This document shows positions 13,842-22,522 of a stretch of DNA of 34,273 nucleotides, piece by piece (position 1 is the stretch's first letter; each line of letters opens with the position of its first letter). The notes under the pieces are model-generated. The model made no database searches and was not told the origin of the DNA. It was given only the letters and a program-made list of their open reading frames with translations. The stretch is taken from assembly GCA_934635045.1 (NCBI GenBank), contig CAKTZA010000039.1, positions 1-34,273 of the forward strand. Direction: 5' to 3'. Position numbers and translations under genes: made by a program. Source of the stretch: an uncultured Kiritimatiellota bacterium. GTDB taxonomy: Bacteria; Verrucomicrobiota; Kiritimatiellia; RFP12; UBA1067.

Positions 13842-14669
13842 ATGATTATCGACGTACATTCGCATGACTTCGCGCCGTCCGTCGCGACACGTGCCATGAA
13901 CGGCATGTGTCGCGGGCTGGACGGCCGCCTCACGCCGTCGGGCGACGGCACGCTCGCGAACCACCTTGACCACCTCGACCTCGCGGGCGTGGACAAGGCG
14001 GTGATGTGCCCCATCGCGACGAAGCCCGGCCAGTTCGACGTCATCCTGTGGCGGTCGGTCGCGATCCTCTCCGGCGCGGCGGGCGAACGCGCGCAGCGGA
14101 AGATCGTTCCCTTCGCGTCCGTCCATCCGCGCGATCCCGACTGGTCGCGGCACCTGGACGAAGTGGCCGCCGCCGGAATCCGGGGGCTCAAGTTCCATCC
14201 GTACTACCAGGACTTCTCGCTCGCCGATCCGTCCGTCTGGCCGATCTTCCGCAAGGTGGCGGAACTGGGGCTCGTCGTCCAGTGCCATGCGGGGCGCGAC
14301 CTCGGCTACCTGGATCGCACGGACGCCTGCGGGCCGGCGGAGATCGCGACGCTGCTGAAGAACGTGAAGGGCCTCACCTTCATCGCCGCGCACCTCGGCG
14401 GCTGTTCGGGCTACGCGCCGCACGCGACGGACGCGCTGCTGGAGCTCGGCGCCTACATCGACACGTCCGCGCTCGTGCAGAACCACCACAAGGACGAGGA
14501 GATGCGCCTCTTGCGGTCGTGGCCGCGCGAGCGCATCCTCTTCGCGACGGACTGGCCGTGGACGCACTACCCGGAGGAGCTCGCCTGGGTGAGGGCCGTC
14601 CGCGCGCCCGAAGACTGGAACGCCGTATTGGGCGACAACGCGGCAAGGCTGCTGGGGATCGGCGAATGA
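13842..14669 (+). CDS. Amidohydrolase-family TIM-barrel protein
   Basis: A 275-residue metal-dependent hydrolase of the amidohydrolase-2 (ACMSD-like) type. The family hydrolyses or decarboxylates diverse small substrates. Seen are IIDVHSHDF (H-x-H metal ligands), GIRGLKFHPYYQDF, VVQCHAGRDLGY (His), FIAAHLGGCSGY (His) and ILFATDWPWTHYP (catalytic Asp), with NAARLLGI at the end. It lies 7 bases after the acyl-CoA synthetase fusion and before a second synthetase, so it probably works in the same pathway, for example on a precursor acid or amide; the substrate cannot be read from the sequence. Confidence 0.85.
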   Translation: MIIDVHSHDFAPSVATRAMNGMCRGLDGRLTPSGDGTLANHLDHLDLAGVDKAVMCPIATKPGQFDVILWRSVAILSGAAGERAQRKIVPFASVHPRDPDWSRHLDEVAAAGIRGLKFHPYYQDFSLADPSVWPIFRKVAELGLVVQCHAGRDLGYLDRTDACGPAEIATLLKNVKGLTFIAAHLGGCSGYAPHATDALLELGAYIDTSALVQNHHKDEEMRLLRSWPRERILFATDWPWTHYPEELAWVRAVRAPEDWNAVLGDNAARLLGIGE

Positions 14670-14724
14670 ACAAGCAAGCGAAGGAACGAATTTTTTGGAC
14701 AAAGGGCAAAAGACAGCCGACAGC

Positions 14725-14790
14725 GGCACAGCAACATCTCACTTCTCACCTCTCACACCTCACTTCTCACCTCTCACAACTCACATCTCA
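14725..14790 (+). repeat. CTCAC-rich short tandem repeat
   Basis: ATCTCACTTCTCACCTCTCA followed by CACCTCACTTCTCACCTCTC and ACAACTCACATCTCA. Units of CTCACTTCTCAC and CTCTCAC recur in slightly varied form. It fills the space just before the second acyl-CoA synthetase gene and displaces any clear ribosome binding site for it. Confidence 0.75.
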
Positions 14791-14793
14791 ACC

Positions 14794-16533
14794 ATGAACA
14801 CGACATTCAAGCTCACAGATCCGTTCGGCACCGCGCCGAAGACCGCGCCGTTCACCCAGTCCGTCTCGACGGGGGTGCCGTGGCACAACCTGCCGATTAC
14901 CCGTGAATACACGCTCGGGCAGCTGCTCGACCAGACCATCGCGCGCTGCGGCGAGAACGACGCCGTCGTCTACGCCGACCGCAACTACCGGCTTACCTGG
15001 TACCAGTTCGGCGAGGAGGTCGACCTCGTCGCGAAGGGCCTGATGGCACTCGGCGTGAAGCGCGGCGAGAAGGTGGCCCTCTGGGCGACGAACGTGCCGC
15101 ACTGGGTCGTCCTCATGTTCGCGACGGCGAAGATCGGCGCGATCCTTCTGCCGCTGAACACGAACTACAAGTCGCACGAGATGGACTTCGCCCTCCAGCA
15201 GTCCGAGGCGGAGAACCTCTTCGTCATCAACGGCTTCCGCGACTGCGACTACGTGAAGGTCATCAACGACCTCGTGCCGGAACTGAAGGAGTGTCCGCGC
15301 GGTGCGCTGAAGAGCGCGAAGTACCCGCACCTGAAGCGCGTGTTCTTCCTCGGCGGCGAGAAGCTCCGCGGCATGTACTCGCTCAACGAGGTGAAGTCGC
15401 TCGCGTGCGAGGTCACGCAGGAGGAGTATCTCGCGCGGCAGGCGACGGTGGACGTGAACGACGTCGTGAACATGCAGTACACGTCGGGCACGACGGGCTT
15501 CCCGAAGGGCGTGCAGCTCACGCACCGCAACATCGGCAACGACGGCTTCTGGATTGGCGCGTGCCAGAACCTCTCGTGCCGCGACCGCGTGTGCATCCCC
15601 GTGCCGCTCTTCCACTGCTTCGGCTGCGTCCTCGGCGTGATGAGCTGCGTCAACCACGGCGCGACGATGGTCTTCCTGGAGAAGTTCGATCCCGTGCAGG
15701 TGATGGACTCGATCGAGCGCGAGAAGTGCACGGCGACGTACGGCGTGCCGACGATGTACATCGCGATGCTCGACCACCCGCTCTTCAACCGGTTCGACTT
15801 CCGCTCGCTCAGGACAGGCATCATGTCCGGCTCGGCGTGCCCGACGCACCGCATGCAGCAGGCGAACGACAAGATGTTCATGCGCGAGATCACGAACCCG
15901 TACGGTCTCACCGAGTCGGGCCCCGTGATGACGATGACGCGCTACTTCGAGACGTCCATCGCGCGCAAGTGCCAGACGATCGGCCAGGCGCTGCCGGGCG
16001 TCGAGGTCGCGATCATCGACCCCGAGTCGGGCGAGATCGCGCCGGTCGGACAGGACGGCGAGATCTGCTGCCGTGGCTTCAACACGATGAAGGGCTACTA
16101 CAAGATGCCCGAGCAGACGGCGAAGTGCATTGATGCGAACGGGTGGCTGCATTCCGGCGACATCGGCAAGATGGACGCGGACGGCTACTACTACATCACG
16201 GGACGCCTCAAGGACCTCATCATCCGCGGCGGCGAGAACATCTCGCCGAAGGAGGTCGAGGACTTCATCGGCACGATGCCGGGCGTCAAGGACGTCGCGG
16301 TCGTCGGCTGCCCCTCGAAGAAGTACGGCGAGCAGCCGGCGGCGTTCATCATCCCGTCGGACGGCGTGACGCTGACCGAGGCGGACGTCGCGGCGTTCTG
16401 CAAGGACAAGATCAGCTGGTTCAAGATCCCGAAGTACGTCCACTTCCTCGACGTCTTCCCGATGACGGCGAGCCAGAAGATCCAGAAGTACAAGCTGCGC
16501 GAAATGGCCCATGAGCTGTGGCCGGAGGCGTGA
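14794..16533 (+). CDS. Acyl-CoA synthetase, FadD/AMP-binding family
   Basis: A 579-residue adenylate-forming enzyme that activates a carboxylic acid with ATP and CoA. Core motifs: MQYTSGTTGFPKGVQLTHRN (phosphate loop), the VPLFHCFGCVLG block, NPYGLTESGPVM, LHSGDIGKMDADGYYYITGR, LKDLIIRGGENISPKEVEDF and the C-terminal SQKIQKYKLRE with the catalytic Lys. It is more FadD-like than the fusion protein upstream, and lacks its XRE and cupin domains. An upstream in-frame TTG at 14695 would add a tail coded by the CTCAC repeat; I prefer ATG 14794, where the protein homology begins, although no SD precedes it. It belongs to the cluster of synthetase, amidohydrolase and XRE-cupin genes; the acid substrate is unknown. 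Confidence 0.88.
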   Translation: MNTTFKLTDPFGTAPKTAPFTQSVSTGVPWHNLPITREYTLGQLLDQTIARCGENDAVVYADRNYRLTWYQFGEEVDLVAKGLMALGVKRGEKVALWATNVPHWVVLMFATAKIGAILLPLNTNYKSHEMDFALQQSEAENLFVINGFRDCDYVKVINDLVPELKECPRGALKSAKYPHLKRVFFLGGEKLRGMYSLNEVKSLACEVTQEEYLARQATVDVNDVVNMQYTSGTTGFPKGVQLTHRNIGNDGFWIGACQNLSCRDRVCIPVPLFHCFGCVLGVMSCVNHGATMVFLEKFDPVQVMDSIEREKCTATYGVPTMYIAMLDHPLFNRFDFRSLRTGIMSGSACPTHRMQQANDKMFMREITNPYGLTESGPVMTMTRYFETSIARKCQTIGQALPGVEVAIIDPESGEIAPVGQDGEICCRGFNTMKGYYKMPEQTAKCIDANGWLHSGDIGKMDADGYYYITGRLKDLIIRGGENISPKEVEDFIGTMPGVKDVAVVGCPSKKYGEQPAAFIIPSDGVTLTEADVAAFCKDKISWFKIPKYVHFLDVFPMTASQKIQKYKLREMAHELWPEA

Positions 16534-16540
16534 GGGGAAT

Positions 16541-16630
16541 GTAAGAAGTAAGAAGGAAGAAGGAAAAGGGAAGAAGGAAGAAGTAAGAGGGAAGAAGTAA
16601 GAGGGAAGAGGGAAGAAGGAAAGGGAAGAT
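16541..16630 (+). repeat. Long purine-rich repeat tract after the acyl-CoA synthetase
   Basis: The longest copy: about 90 bases of GTAAGAAG, GGAAGAAG and GAGGGAAGAAG units, with no clear AAGTGCGGA end. It occupies the gap before the XRE-cupin regulator gene. The following ~95 bases (16631-16726) hold no gene; TAAAAT at 16699 is a possible -10 without a -35. Confidence 0.8.
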
Positions 16631-16726
16631 CAGGGGAATGAGAAGGGCCGAGATGGCGAGATGTTCAGTCATATGCGTCTCCTGCGTCCTGTCCGTCCTA
16701 AAATCTCAACAGAAAGGAATTCGGCA

Positions 16727-17296
16727 ATGAGCAACAACGCAAGCAACACGGTCGGGGCGCGGATTCGCGCCTATCGCGAAAAGCTGAACATGGGCGTCTG
16801 TGACCTCGCGCAGAAGTGCGGCGTCGACGAGGCGACCGTCAACGCGATCGAGAAGGGCGAGGTGCTGCCCGCGCTTGGGATTCTGACGAAGATCTCCCGC
16901 GCGCTCGGCCAGCGGCTCGGCACGTTCATGGACGACCAGTTCAAGCCCGACCCGATCATCACGCGCGCGGCGGACATCGCGGCGGAGAAGGTCGCGCAGG
17001 AGGGCGTGAACGCGCTCGGCTACTCGTCGCATTCGCTCGCGCGCGGCAAGACCGACCGCCATATGGACCCGTTCCGCATCGAGTTCGCCGCGAACGGCGC
17101 GAACGGCTTCTCGTCGCACGAGGGCGAGGAGCTCATCATCTGCCTCGCGGGCGAGGTGGAGCTCACCTACGGGCCGGACAAGACCGTCCTGAAGCCCGGC
17201 GACACGGCGTACTACAACGCCGTCGTCAAGCACGGCCTGCGCGCGCTGAACGGCCAGCCGGCCTCGATCTACGGCATCGTCTTCATGCCGTTCTGA
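16727..17296 (+). CDS. XRE-cupin transcription regulator
   Basis: A 189-residue protein with an N-terminal XRE helix-turn-helix (ARIRAYREKLNMGVCDLAQK then CGVDEATVNAIEKGE, residues ~11-46) and a C-terminal cupin domain (SSHEGEELIICLAGEVELTY, VLKPGDTAYYNAVVKHGLRA). Family members bind DNA and sense a small ligand in the cupin pocket. It is the stand-alone counterpart of the N-terminus of the fusion synthetase at 11516 and may control this acyl-CoA cluster. AGAAAGGAAT at 16711-16720 is a good ribosome binding site for ATG 16727, which I prefer over an upstream frame start at 16661. Confidence 0.88.
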   Translation: MSNNASNTVGARIRAYREKLNMGVCDLAQKCGVDEATVNAIEKGEVLPALGILTKISRALGQRLGTFMDDQFKPDPIITRAADIAAEKVAQEGVNALGYSSHSLARGKTDRHMDPFRIEFAANGANGFSSHEGEELIICLAGEVELTYGPDKTVLKPGDTAYYNAVVKHGLRALNGQPASIYGIVFMPF

Positions 17297-17347
17297 CGCG
17301 CAGGCCCCGCCCGCGTCGTCCGCGCCGTCCGTGTTTGTCGCGGCGGC

Positions 17348-17916
17348 GTGACGGGCGGGCCGTGGGCGCGCTTGCATTCCACCGATCTGGAGACGGTGAA
17401 GGACACGGCGTTCTTCCAGTGGACGCGGCATTCGTCTGCCGCGCTGGGCACGAATGGCACGCTGAAGACGCTGGGTTCCTTGATTTTTCAGAACAACACG
17501 ACGGCCTTGAAGAAGCTTGACTTTGGTGCAAGTCATGACTTCACGACGGAGACGACGACGTTTCTCGCGGCAGAGAACACGCCGTTGCCTGTCGAAGAAG
17601 TCTGGTTCGCGGACGAGGCGCCGAGCACCGAAACGCTCGACAACATCCTCGCGCTGCGGACGGTTGGCGACGACGGCACGAAGCCCGTGAAGATCTACGC
17701 GCCGATGATGAAGGCGTCGTGGCAGGAGATCTGCCAGCCGTTCACGGACGACGAGCGAACTGCCGCGCGGAAGATCAAGAAGCAGACGGGCCACCGCGTC
17801 GTCGGCGTCTACGAGAACGCGAATGGCCGCGTCGCCTGGCTGATGCAGAACCCGAACGTCTCGTCGCCGGCACGTCGGGCGGCGGCTTCGTCACGGCGCG
17901 CTGGCCGAAGAGGTGA
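17348..17916 (+). pseudogene. Decayed 3' fragment of a surface or secreted protein
   Basis: The frame reads LKTLGSLIFQNNTTALKKLD, FGASHDFTTETTTFLAAEN and WFADEAPSTETLDNILALRT, then KIYAPMMKASWQEICQPFT and GHRVVGVYENANGRVAWLMQ. These short Thr/Asn-rich beta segments suit the end of a large repetitive secreted protein. There is no start codon with a ribosome binding site, and a frameshift near 17855 moves the likely true ending TSGGGFVTARWPKR into another frame, with a stop at 17914-17916. I do not recognise the family. Bases 17297-17347 before it are noncoding. Confidence 0.55.
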
Positions 17917-17963
17917 TGCCTCTTCCGCGCGTGGCGCCGTTCCCCTGCGGGGCTGGATTTTGG

Positions 17964-18012
17964 TATAATGTCGCCGGATAAAGGCTGAAGGGGGCGCACG
18001 TCCGTTTCAGCC
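17964..18012 (+). promoter_or_regulatory. -10 element and 5' leader hairpin of the RND pump gene
   Basis: TATAAT at 17964-17969, with only a weak TTCCCC 18 bp upstream as -35. The start codon is 66 bases further on. GGCTGAA (17983-17989) and TTCAGCC (18006-18012) form a 7-bp stem in the leader, which could be a regulator site or an RNA hairpin; a third TGAAACC precedes the ATG. Confidence 0.55.
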
Positions 18013-18035
18013 GGAAGGGCGCGACTGCTGAAACC

Positions 18036-21000
18036 ATGAACCTCGCTGAACTCTGCTTTCGGAAGAAGACCGTGACGGTCTGCCTCGCCGCCGCGCTGGC
18101 GGTGGCGGGCGTGCGCAGCTACTTCGGGCTCGGACGCCTCGAAGATCCTGCGTTCACGATTCGCTCGGCGCAGATCGTGACGTCCTATCCCGGCGCGACG
18201 GCCTCGGAGGTCGCCGCGCGCGTGACGGACCCGATCGAGACGGCCGTCCAGCGCCTCGGCCGCGTGAAACACGTCACCTCGACCTCCTCGCCCGGATGCT
18301 CGATCGTGACGGTCGAGCTGCGGGACGACCTTGCGGGCGACGAGCTGCCGCAGGTCTGGAACGAGCTGCGGCACAAGGTCAGCGACGTGCAGGGCGAGCT
18401 GCCGCAGGGCTGCGCGCCGCCGGTCGTGAACGACGACTACGGCGACGTCTACGGCGTCTTCTACGCGATCAGCGGCGACGGCTACACGCCGGCCGAGCTG
18501 AAGGAGCACGCGAAGCTGCTGCGCCGCGAGCTGCTGCTCTGCGAGGACGTCGCGAAGATCGACATCCTCGGCGACCGCCGGCAGATCGTCTCGCTGGAGA
18601 TTCCGCGCGTCAAGATCGCCGCGCTCGGCCTTACGCCGGAGAAGATCGCCGCCGCGCTCGCGGGCCACACGACGCCGTCGGACGCCGGCAACCTGCGCGT
18701 CGGCGACAAGTACATCCGCCTCGACCTCGTGCCGGACGTGACGTCGCTCGACGGGCTGGACGACGTGCTCGTGGCGGACGGCGTCTACCTCGGCGACGTC
18801 TGCACCTTCCGCTTCGACTACGCCGATCCGCCGTCCGTCCTCGTGCGGCGCAACGGCAAGCCGTGCCTCGCGCTCGGCATCTCGACGAAGAAGGACGGCA
18901 ACGTCATCACGATGGGGCGCGCCGTCGAGCGGCGCATGCGCGAACTCTTGCCCACGACGCCCATCGGCATCGAGGTGGACGTCATCTCGCACCAGGCCAC
19001 GAGCGTCGAGACGGCTGTCGGCGGCTTCGTCGCGAACCTCGTCGAGTCGGTTCTCCTCGTCATCGCCGTTCTGCTCTTCACGATGGGCCTGCGCGCGGGA
19101 CTCGTCATCGGCGGCATCCTTGTCTTGACCGTGCTGGGGACGGTCTGGGTCATGGATCTCTGCGGCCTCATCTTCGAGCGCATCTCCCTCGGCGCGTTCA
19201 TCATCGCGCTCGGCATGCTCGTCGACAACGCGATCGTCATCACCGAGGCCGTGCTCGTCGCCGGACGGCAGGGCCGTTCGCGCAGAGACGCGGCGATTGC
19301 CGTCGTGCGCCAGACGCAGTGGGCGCTCCTCGGCGGCACGGCGATCGCCGTCCTGTCCTTTGCGCCCATCGGCGCGGCGCAGAACGCGACCGGCGAATAC
19401 TGCCGTTCGCTCTTCCTCGTCATCGCCATTGCGCTGCTGCTGAGCTGGGTGCTGGCCGTCACGGTCACGCCGCTTCTCGCCGCGTGGGGACTGGAAGAGA
19501 AAGGAAAAAGGAAGAAGGAAGAGGGAAGAAGTGCGGATCCGTATGGCGGCGTGTTCTTCCGGGGGTACCGGCGGGCACTCGAATGGTGCATCGACAACCG
19601 CTGGCTGACGCTGCTCGCGCTCGTTTGTCTGCTCGTCGCGAGCGTCGCCGGGTTCGCGCGCGTCAAGCGGAACTTCTTCCCCGACTCGACGCGGCCGCAG
19701 TTCATGGTTCACGTCTGGATGCCGGAGGGCGCGTTCATCACGAAGACGGATCAGCGCGTGGCGAAGGTTTCCGCCTTCATCGAGAAGCTCGACGGCGTGA
19801 CGGGCGTCTCGTCCTTCACCGGGCAGGGTGCGCTGCGCTTCCTGCTCACCTACTCGCCGGAGGAGCCGAACGCGGCGTATGGGCTGCTGCTCGTGGACGT
19901 CGCGGACGGCGACGCGATGGCCGAACTCATGCGCCGGATCGAGTCTGCCGCGCCTGCGCTCGTACCGGATGCGGAGGTCTCGTGCCAGCGGTTTGTGCTG
20001 GGGCCCGGCGATTCGCACAAGATCCAGATGCGAATTCTTGGGCCCGACCCGCAGAAGCTGCGGGCGTTTGGCGACGCGGCGTTGGCGATCCTGCGCGCGG
20101 ACGGGCGCCTCAAGGACGTGCAGAGCGACTGGCGCAACCGCGCGGAACTCGTCGAGCCGGTCGTCTCCGAGGAGCGTGCGGCGAAGCTGGGCCTCAGCCG
20201 GTCGGATGTCGCGCGCGCGTTTCGCCTCGCGACGGACGGCGTGTCCGTCGGGACGTACCAGCTGGGCGACGAGGCCCTGCCGATCGTCTTGCGCGCGAAG
20301 AGGGACGAGCGCGACACGCTGTCGGGCGTCAACGCCGCATGGGCGTGGAGTTCGAGCCGGGGCATTTCGGTGCCGCTCGCGCAGGTCGTCGACCGCGAGC
20401 GGCTGACGTCCGAGGAACGGCGGCTGAAGCGCCGCGACCGGACGCCGTGCCTGACGGTGATGGCCAATCCGTCGGAAGGCGAGACGGCGGCCTCGGCGTT
20501 CGCGCGCGTCCGTCCCGCGCTGGACGCCTTCGCAGCGCGTCTGCCCGCCGGATACCGCGCGGAATACGGCGGCGAGTACGAGGACGCGAAGGAGGCGAAC
20601 GAGAAGCTGGCGCCGTCTTTCCTGCCGCTTGCGGTGGCGATGGCGTTCATCGTGCTGATGCTGTTCGACTCGGTGAAGAAGACGCTCGTCATCGTCCTCA
20701 CGCTGCCGCTCATCGTCGTCGGCGTCGTTGCGGGGCTGCTCACGTTCGGCCAGCCGTTCGGCTTCATGGCGCTTCTGGGCTTCCTCTCGCTCGTCGGCAT
20801 GCAGGTCAAGAACGCGATTGTCCTCATGGACGAGATCGGGGCGAACCAGGCGCGCGGCCTCGGCGCCTACCGCGCGGTCGTCGAGGCGGGCGTCTCGCGC
20901 CTGCGGCCCGTCGCGAACGCCTCGCTCACGACCGTCCTCGGCATGATTCCGCTGCTGACGGACGCCTTCTACGTCGCGATGGCCGTCACGATCATGGTCG

Positions 21001-21104
21001 GCCTCGCGTTCGCGACCGTCCTCACGATGGTCGTCATTCCCGTGAACTACGCGCTCGTCTTCCGGATTCGGAAGGCCGTTTGTGCAGGAGGTGTGCCGTG
21101 TTGA
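18036..21104 (+). CDS. RND-family efflux transporter (AcrB/HAE1-like)
   Basis: A 1022-residue inner-membrane proton-driven exporter. N-terminal segment KTVTVCLAAALAVAGVRSYF is followed by the porter signature YPGATASEVAARVTDPIETA. Membrane helix 4 carries the proton-relay Asp in IIALGMLVDNAIVITEAVL, and the second half has LLGFLSLVGMQVKNAIVLMD, an Asn replacing the usual relay pair at that site. Two large periplasmic porter regions (~35-320 and ~560-860) flank the helices. A purine-rich repeat (KGKRKKEEGRSADP) sits in the cytoplasmic loop after TVTPLLAAWGLEE, between the two halves. No membrane-fusion or TolC-like gene is adjacent. A secreted peptidase gene overlaps its end. Substrate unknown. 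Confidence 0.92.
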   Translation: MNLAELCFRKKTVTVCLAAALAVAGVRSYFGLGRLEDPAFTIRSAQIVTSYPGATASEVAARVTDPIETAVQRLGRVKHVTSTSSPGCSIVTVELRDDLAGDELPQVWNELRHKVSDVQGELPQGCAPPVVNDDYGDVYGVFYAISGDGYTPAELKEHAKLLRRELLLCEDVAKIDILGDRRQIVSLEIPRVKIAALGLTPEKIAAALAGHTTPSDAGNLRVGDKYIRLDLVPDVTSLDGLDDVLVADGVYLGDVCTFRFDYADPPSVLVRRNGKPCLALGISTKKDGNVITMGRAVERRMRELLPTTPIGIEVDVISHQATSVETAVGGFVANLVESVLLVIAVLLFTMGLRAGLVIGGILVLTVLGTVWVMDLCGLIFERISLGAFIIALGMLVDNAIVITEAVLVAGRQGRSRRDAAIAVVRQTQWALLGGTAIAVLSFAPIGAAQNATGEYCRSLFLVIAIALLLSWVLAVTVTPLLAAWGLEEKGKRKKEEGRSADPYGGVFFRGYRRALEWCIDNRWLTLLALVCLLVASVAGFARVKRNFFPDSTRPQFMVHVWMPEGAFITKTDQRVAKVSAFIEKLDGVTGVSSFTGQGALRFLLTYSPEEPNAAYGLLLVDVADGDAMAELMRRIESAAPALVPDAEVSCQRFVLGPGDSHKIQMRILGPDPQKLRAFGDAALAILRADGRLKDVQSDWRNRAELVEPVVSEERAAKLGLSRSDVARAFRLATDGVSVGTYQLGDEALPIVLRAKRDERDTLSGVNAAWAWSSSRGISVPLAQVVDRERLTSEERRLKRRDRTPCLTVMANPSEGETAASAFARVRPALDAFAARLPAGYRAEYGGEYEDAKEANEKLAPSFLPLAVAMAFIVLMLFDSVKKTLVIVLTLPLIVVGVVAGLLTFGQPFGFMALLGFLSLVGMQVKNAIVLMDEIGANQARGLGAYRAVVEAGVSRLRPVANASLTTVLGMIPLLTDAFYVAMAVTIMVGLAFATVLTMVVIPVNYALVFRIRKAVCAGGVPC
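19501..19537 (+). repeat. Purine-rich repeat in frame inside the RND gene
   Basis: AAGGAAAAAGGAAGAAGGAA then GAGGGAAGAAGTGCGGA. The last 24 bases are identical to those in folP, 9.6 kb away. It lies in the cytoplasmic loop between the two halves of the pump. Confidence 0.85.
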
Positions 21105-22522
21105 CGCTTGCGCTTTCGCTGTTCCTGACGAATCCGGCGCCGCTGGAGATGCCGCGCGCCGAGGCGTATCTGGTGCGCGAGAAGGATGGGCGCATGCGGT
21201 TGGAAGACCGCTTCAGCCGTCTGGATCTCTGGACGTCCCGCACGGTGGACGGACGCTGGGTCGATGATGAGGGGCGTGTCTTCACGTTGGCGACGCTCGC
21301 CGTGCGTCCGCCGGCCCTCACGTCCGAGGCGACCGAGACGCGCGTCCGTTTCGTCGCCTCATGCGTGCCGATCGACAGGCGAAAGCGTTCGCAGGTGCGT
21401 GAGGCAATCGACTGCCTGGCGCCGATCGAGATCGCCGAATCTCCGGAGCCCCCACGCCGGTTGCCGCGCGGCTTTGACGATGTCGACTACTGGCAGGGCA
21501 CGAACCAGTCCGCGATCGCCTGTGCGTTCCTGCCTGAGAAGGCTGACGTCTGGCGTCTGGCCATTTGGTCGCTGGCGGACGGCGATGACGTCGCGACGGC
21601 CCAAGAGGTCTTCGAGGATGAGTTCCTGCGCAAGGAGTTTGGCGCATTCGCCTGCCGCCGGGACGCGGCGGAATCGGCGGCGCAGGTGCCGCGTGACGGA
21701 CTGTCGGAGGCGGCTCTCCTGCGCGCGGACGCACGTCATTCGGTCGCGGCGTATGCGAACTGGCGGACGACGGACGCGGCAGCGTATGCGATTCTTGACG
21801 ACTTGCCGTACGCGCGGGCGGTTGTCGCCTCCCTGACGAACGAGCTGCCGCGTCTGCACAGGGCCTGCGCCGAGACGCTGCCGACGCCGCTGGACGGCAC
21901 GAACGTCCTGTGCGTGGCGCGCATCTACGCGACCCGTGCGGAGTACCTGTCCGCGCTGGAAGTGGAAGACCTGACCAATCGGAACTGGAGCGCGGCCTAC
22001 TGGAGTCCGCTTCGCCGCGAGCTCGTCGCCCATTTGCCGGACGGCGATGCGGGGGAGCTTCTGAAGACGATTCGCCACGAGGCGTTTCACCAGTATCTCT
22101 CGTATGCGACGGCGATGCTGCCGACGTCGCCGTGGCTCAACGAGGGGTATGCGCAGTATTTCGAGGATCCGGACGAGAGGGCCTGGGGCGTTGACGTCGA
22201 CCGGACGCCCGAAGGGCTGGCGCGGCTGGCGGATTCCCTGCCGGAACTGTTCGACCTCGACTCTGCGGCGTTCTACGAGGGGACGGACGCGGAGCGGCGG
22301 CTGAAGTACCGCCTGGCGTGGTCGGTGGCCGTCTTCTTGGAAAAGGGGGCGTCCGATGTCCGCTTCAAGCCGTTCAAGGACGTGAAGCGCGACTATCTTG
22401 CGACGCTGCTGACGACGCGCGACCCGCGTCGGGCGACGGCGGCCGCCTTTCGCGATGCGGACACGCTGAAGCTCTTCCAGTCCGAATGGCTGCGCTGGTG
22501 GCGTGAGCGAATGAACTTCTGA
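21098..22522 (+). CDS. Secreted HExxH metallopeptidase-like protein
   Basis: A ~474-residue protein starting with GTG 21098 inside the end of the RND gene (7-base overlap), with a strong AGGAGG at 21086-21091; TTG 21101 is also possible. A short hydrophobic start (LTLALSLFLTNPA) suggests export. TIRHEAFHQYLSYATAMLPT contains HEAFH, a zinc-binding H-E-x-x-H, and WLNEGYAQYFE follows 19-20 residues later with the third-ligand Glu, as in gluzincin/peptidase-MA-like proteins. The N-terminal ~250 residues are not recognised. Translational coupling with the RND pump implies joint expression, but a shared function is not obvious. Peptidase activity is an inference from the motif; no substrate can be given. 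Confidence 0.75.
   Translation: MLTLALSLFLTNPAPLEMPRAEAYLVREKDGRMRLEDRFSRLDLWTSRTVDGRWVDDEGRVFTLATLAVRPPALTSEATETRVRFVASCVPIDRRKRSQVREAIDCLAPIEIAESPEPPRRLPRGFDDVDYWQGTNQSAIACAFLPEKADVWRLAIWSLADGDDVATAQEVFEDEFLRKEFGAFACRRDAAESAAQVPRDGLSEAALLRADARHSVAAYANWRTTDAAAYAILDDLPYARAVVASLTNELPRLHRACAETLPTPLDGTNVLCVARIYATRAEYLSALEVEDLTNRNWSAAYWSPLRRELVAHLPDGDAGELLKTIRHEAFHQYLSYATAMLPTSPWLNEGYAQYFEDPDERAWGVDVDRTPEGLARLADSLPELFDLDSAAFYEGTDAERRLKYRLAWSVAVFLEKGASDVRFKPFKDVKRDYLATLLTTRDPRRATAAAFRDADTLKLFQSEWLRWWRERMNF

Noticed and set aside
14695..14793. N-terminal extension of the second acyl-CoA synthetase
   Set aside because: The added residues are encoded by the CTCAC tandem repeat and precede the conserved start; ATG 14794 is more likely.
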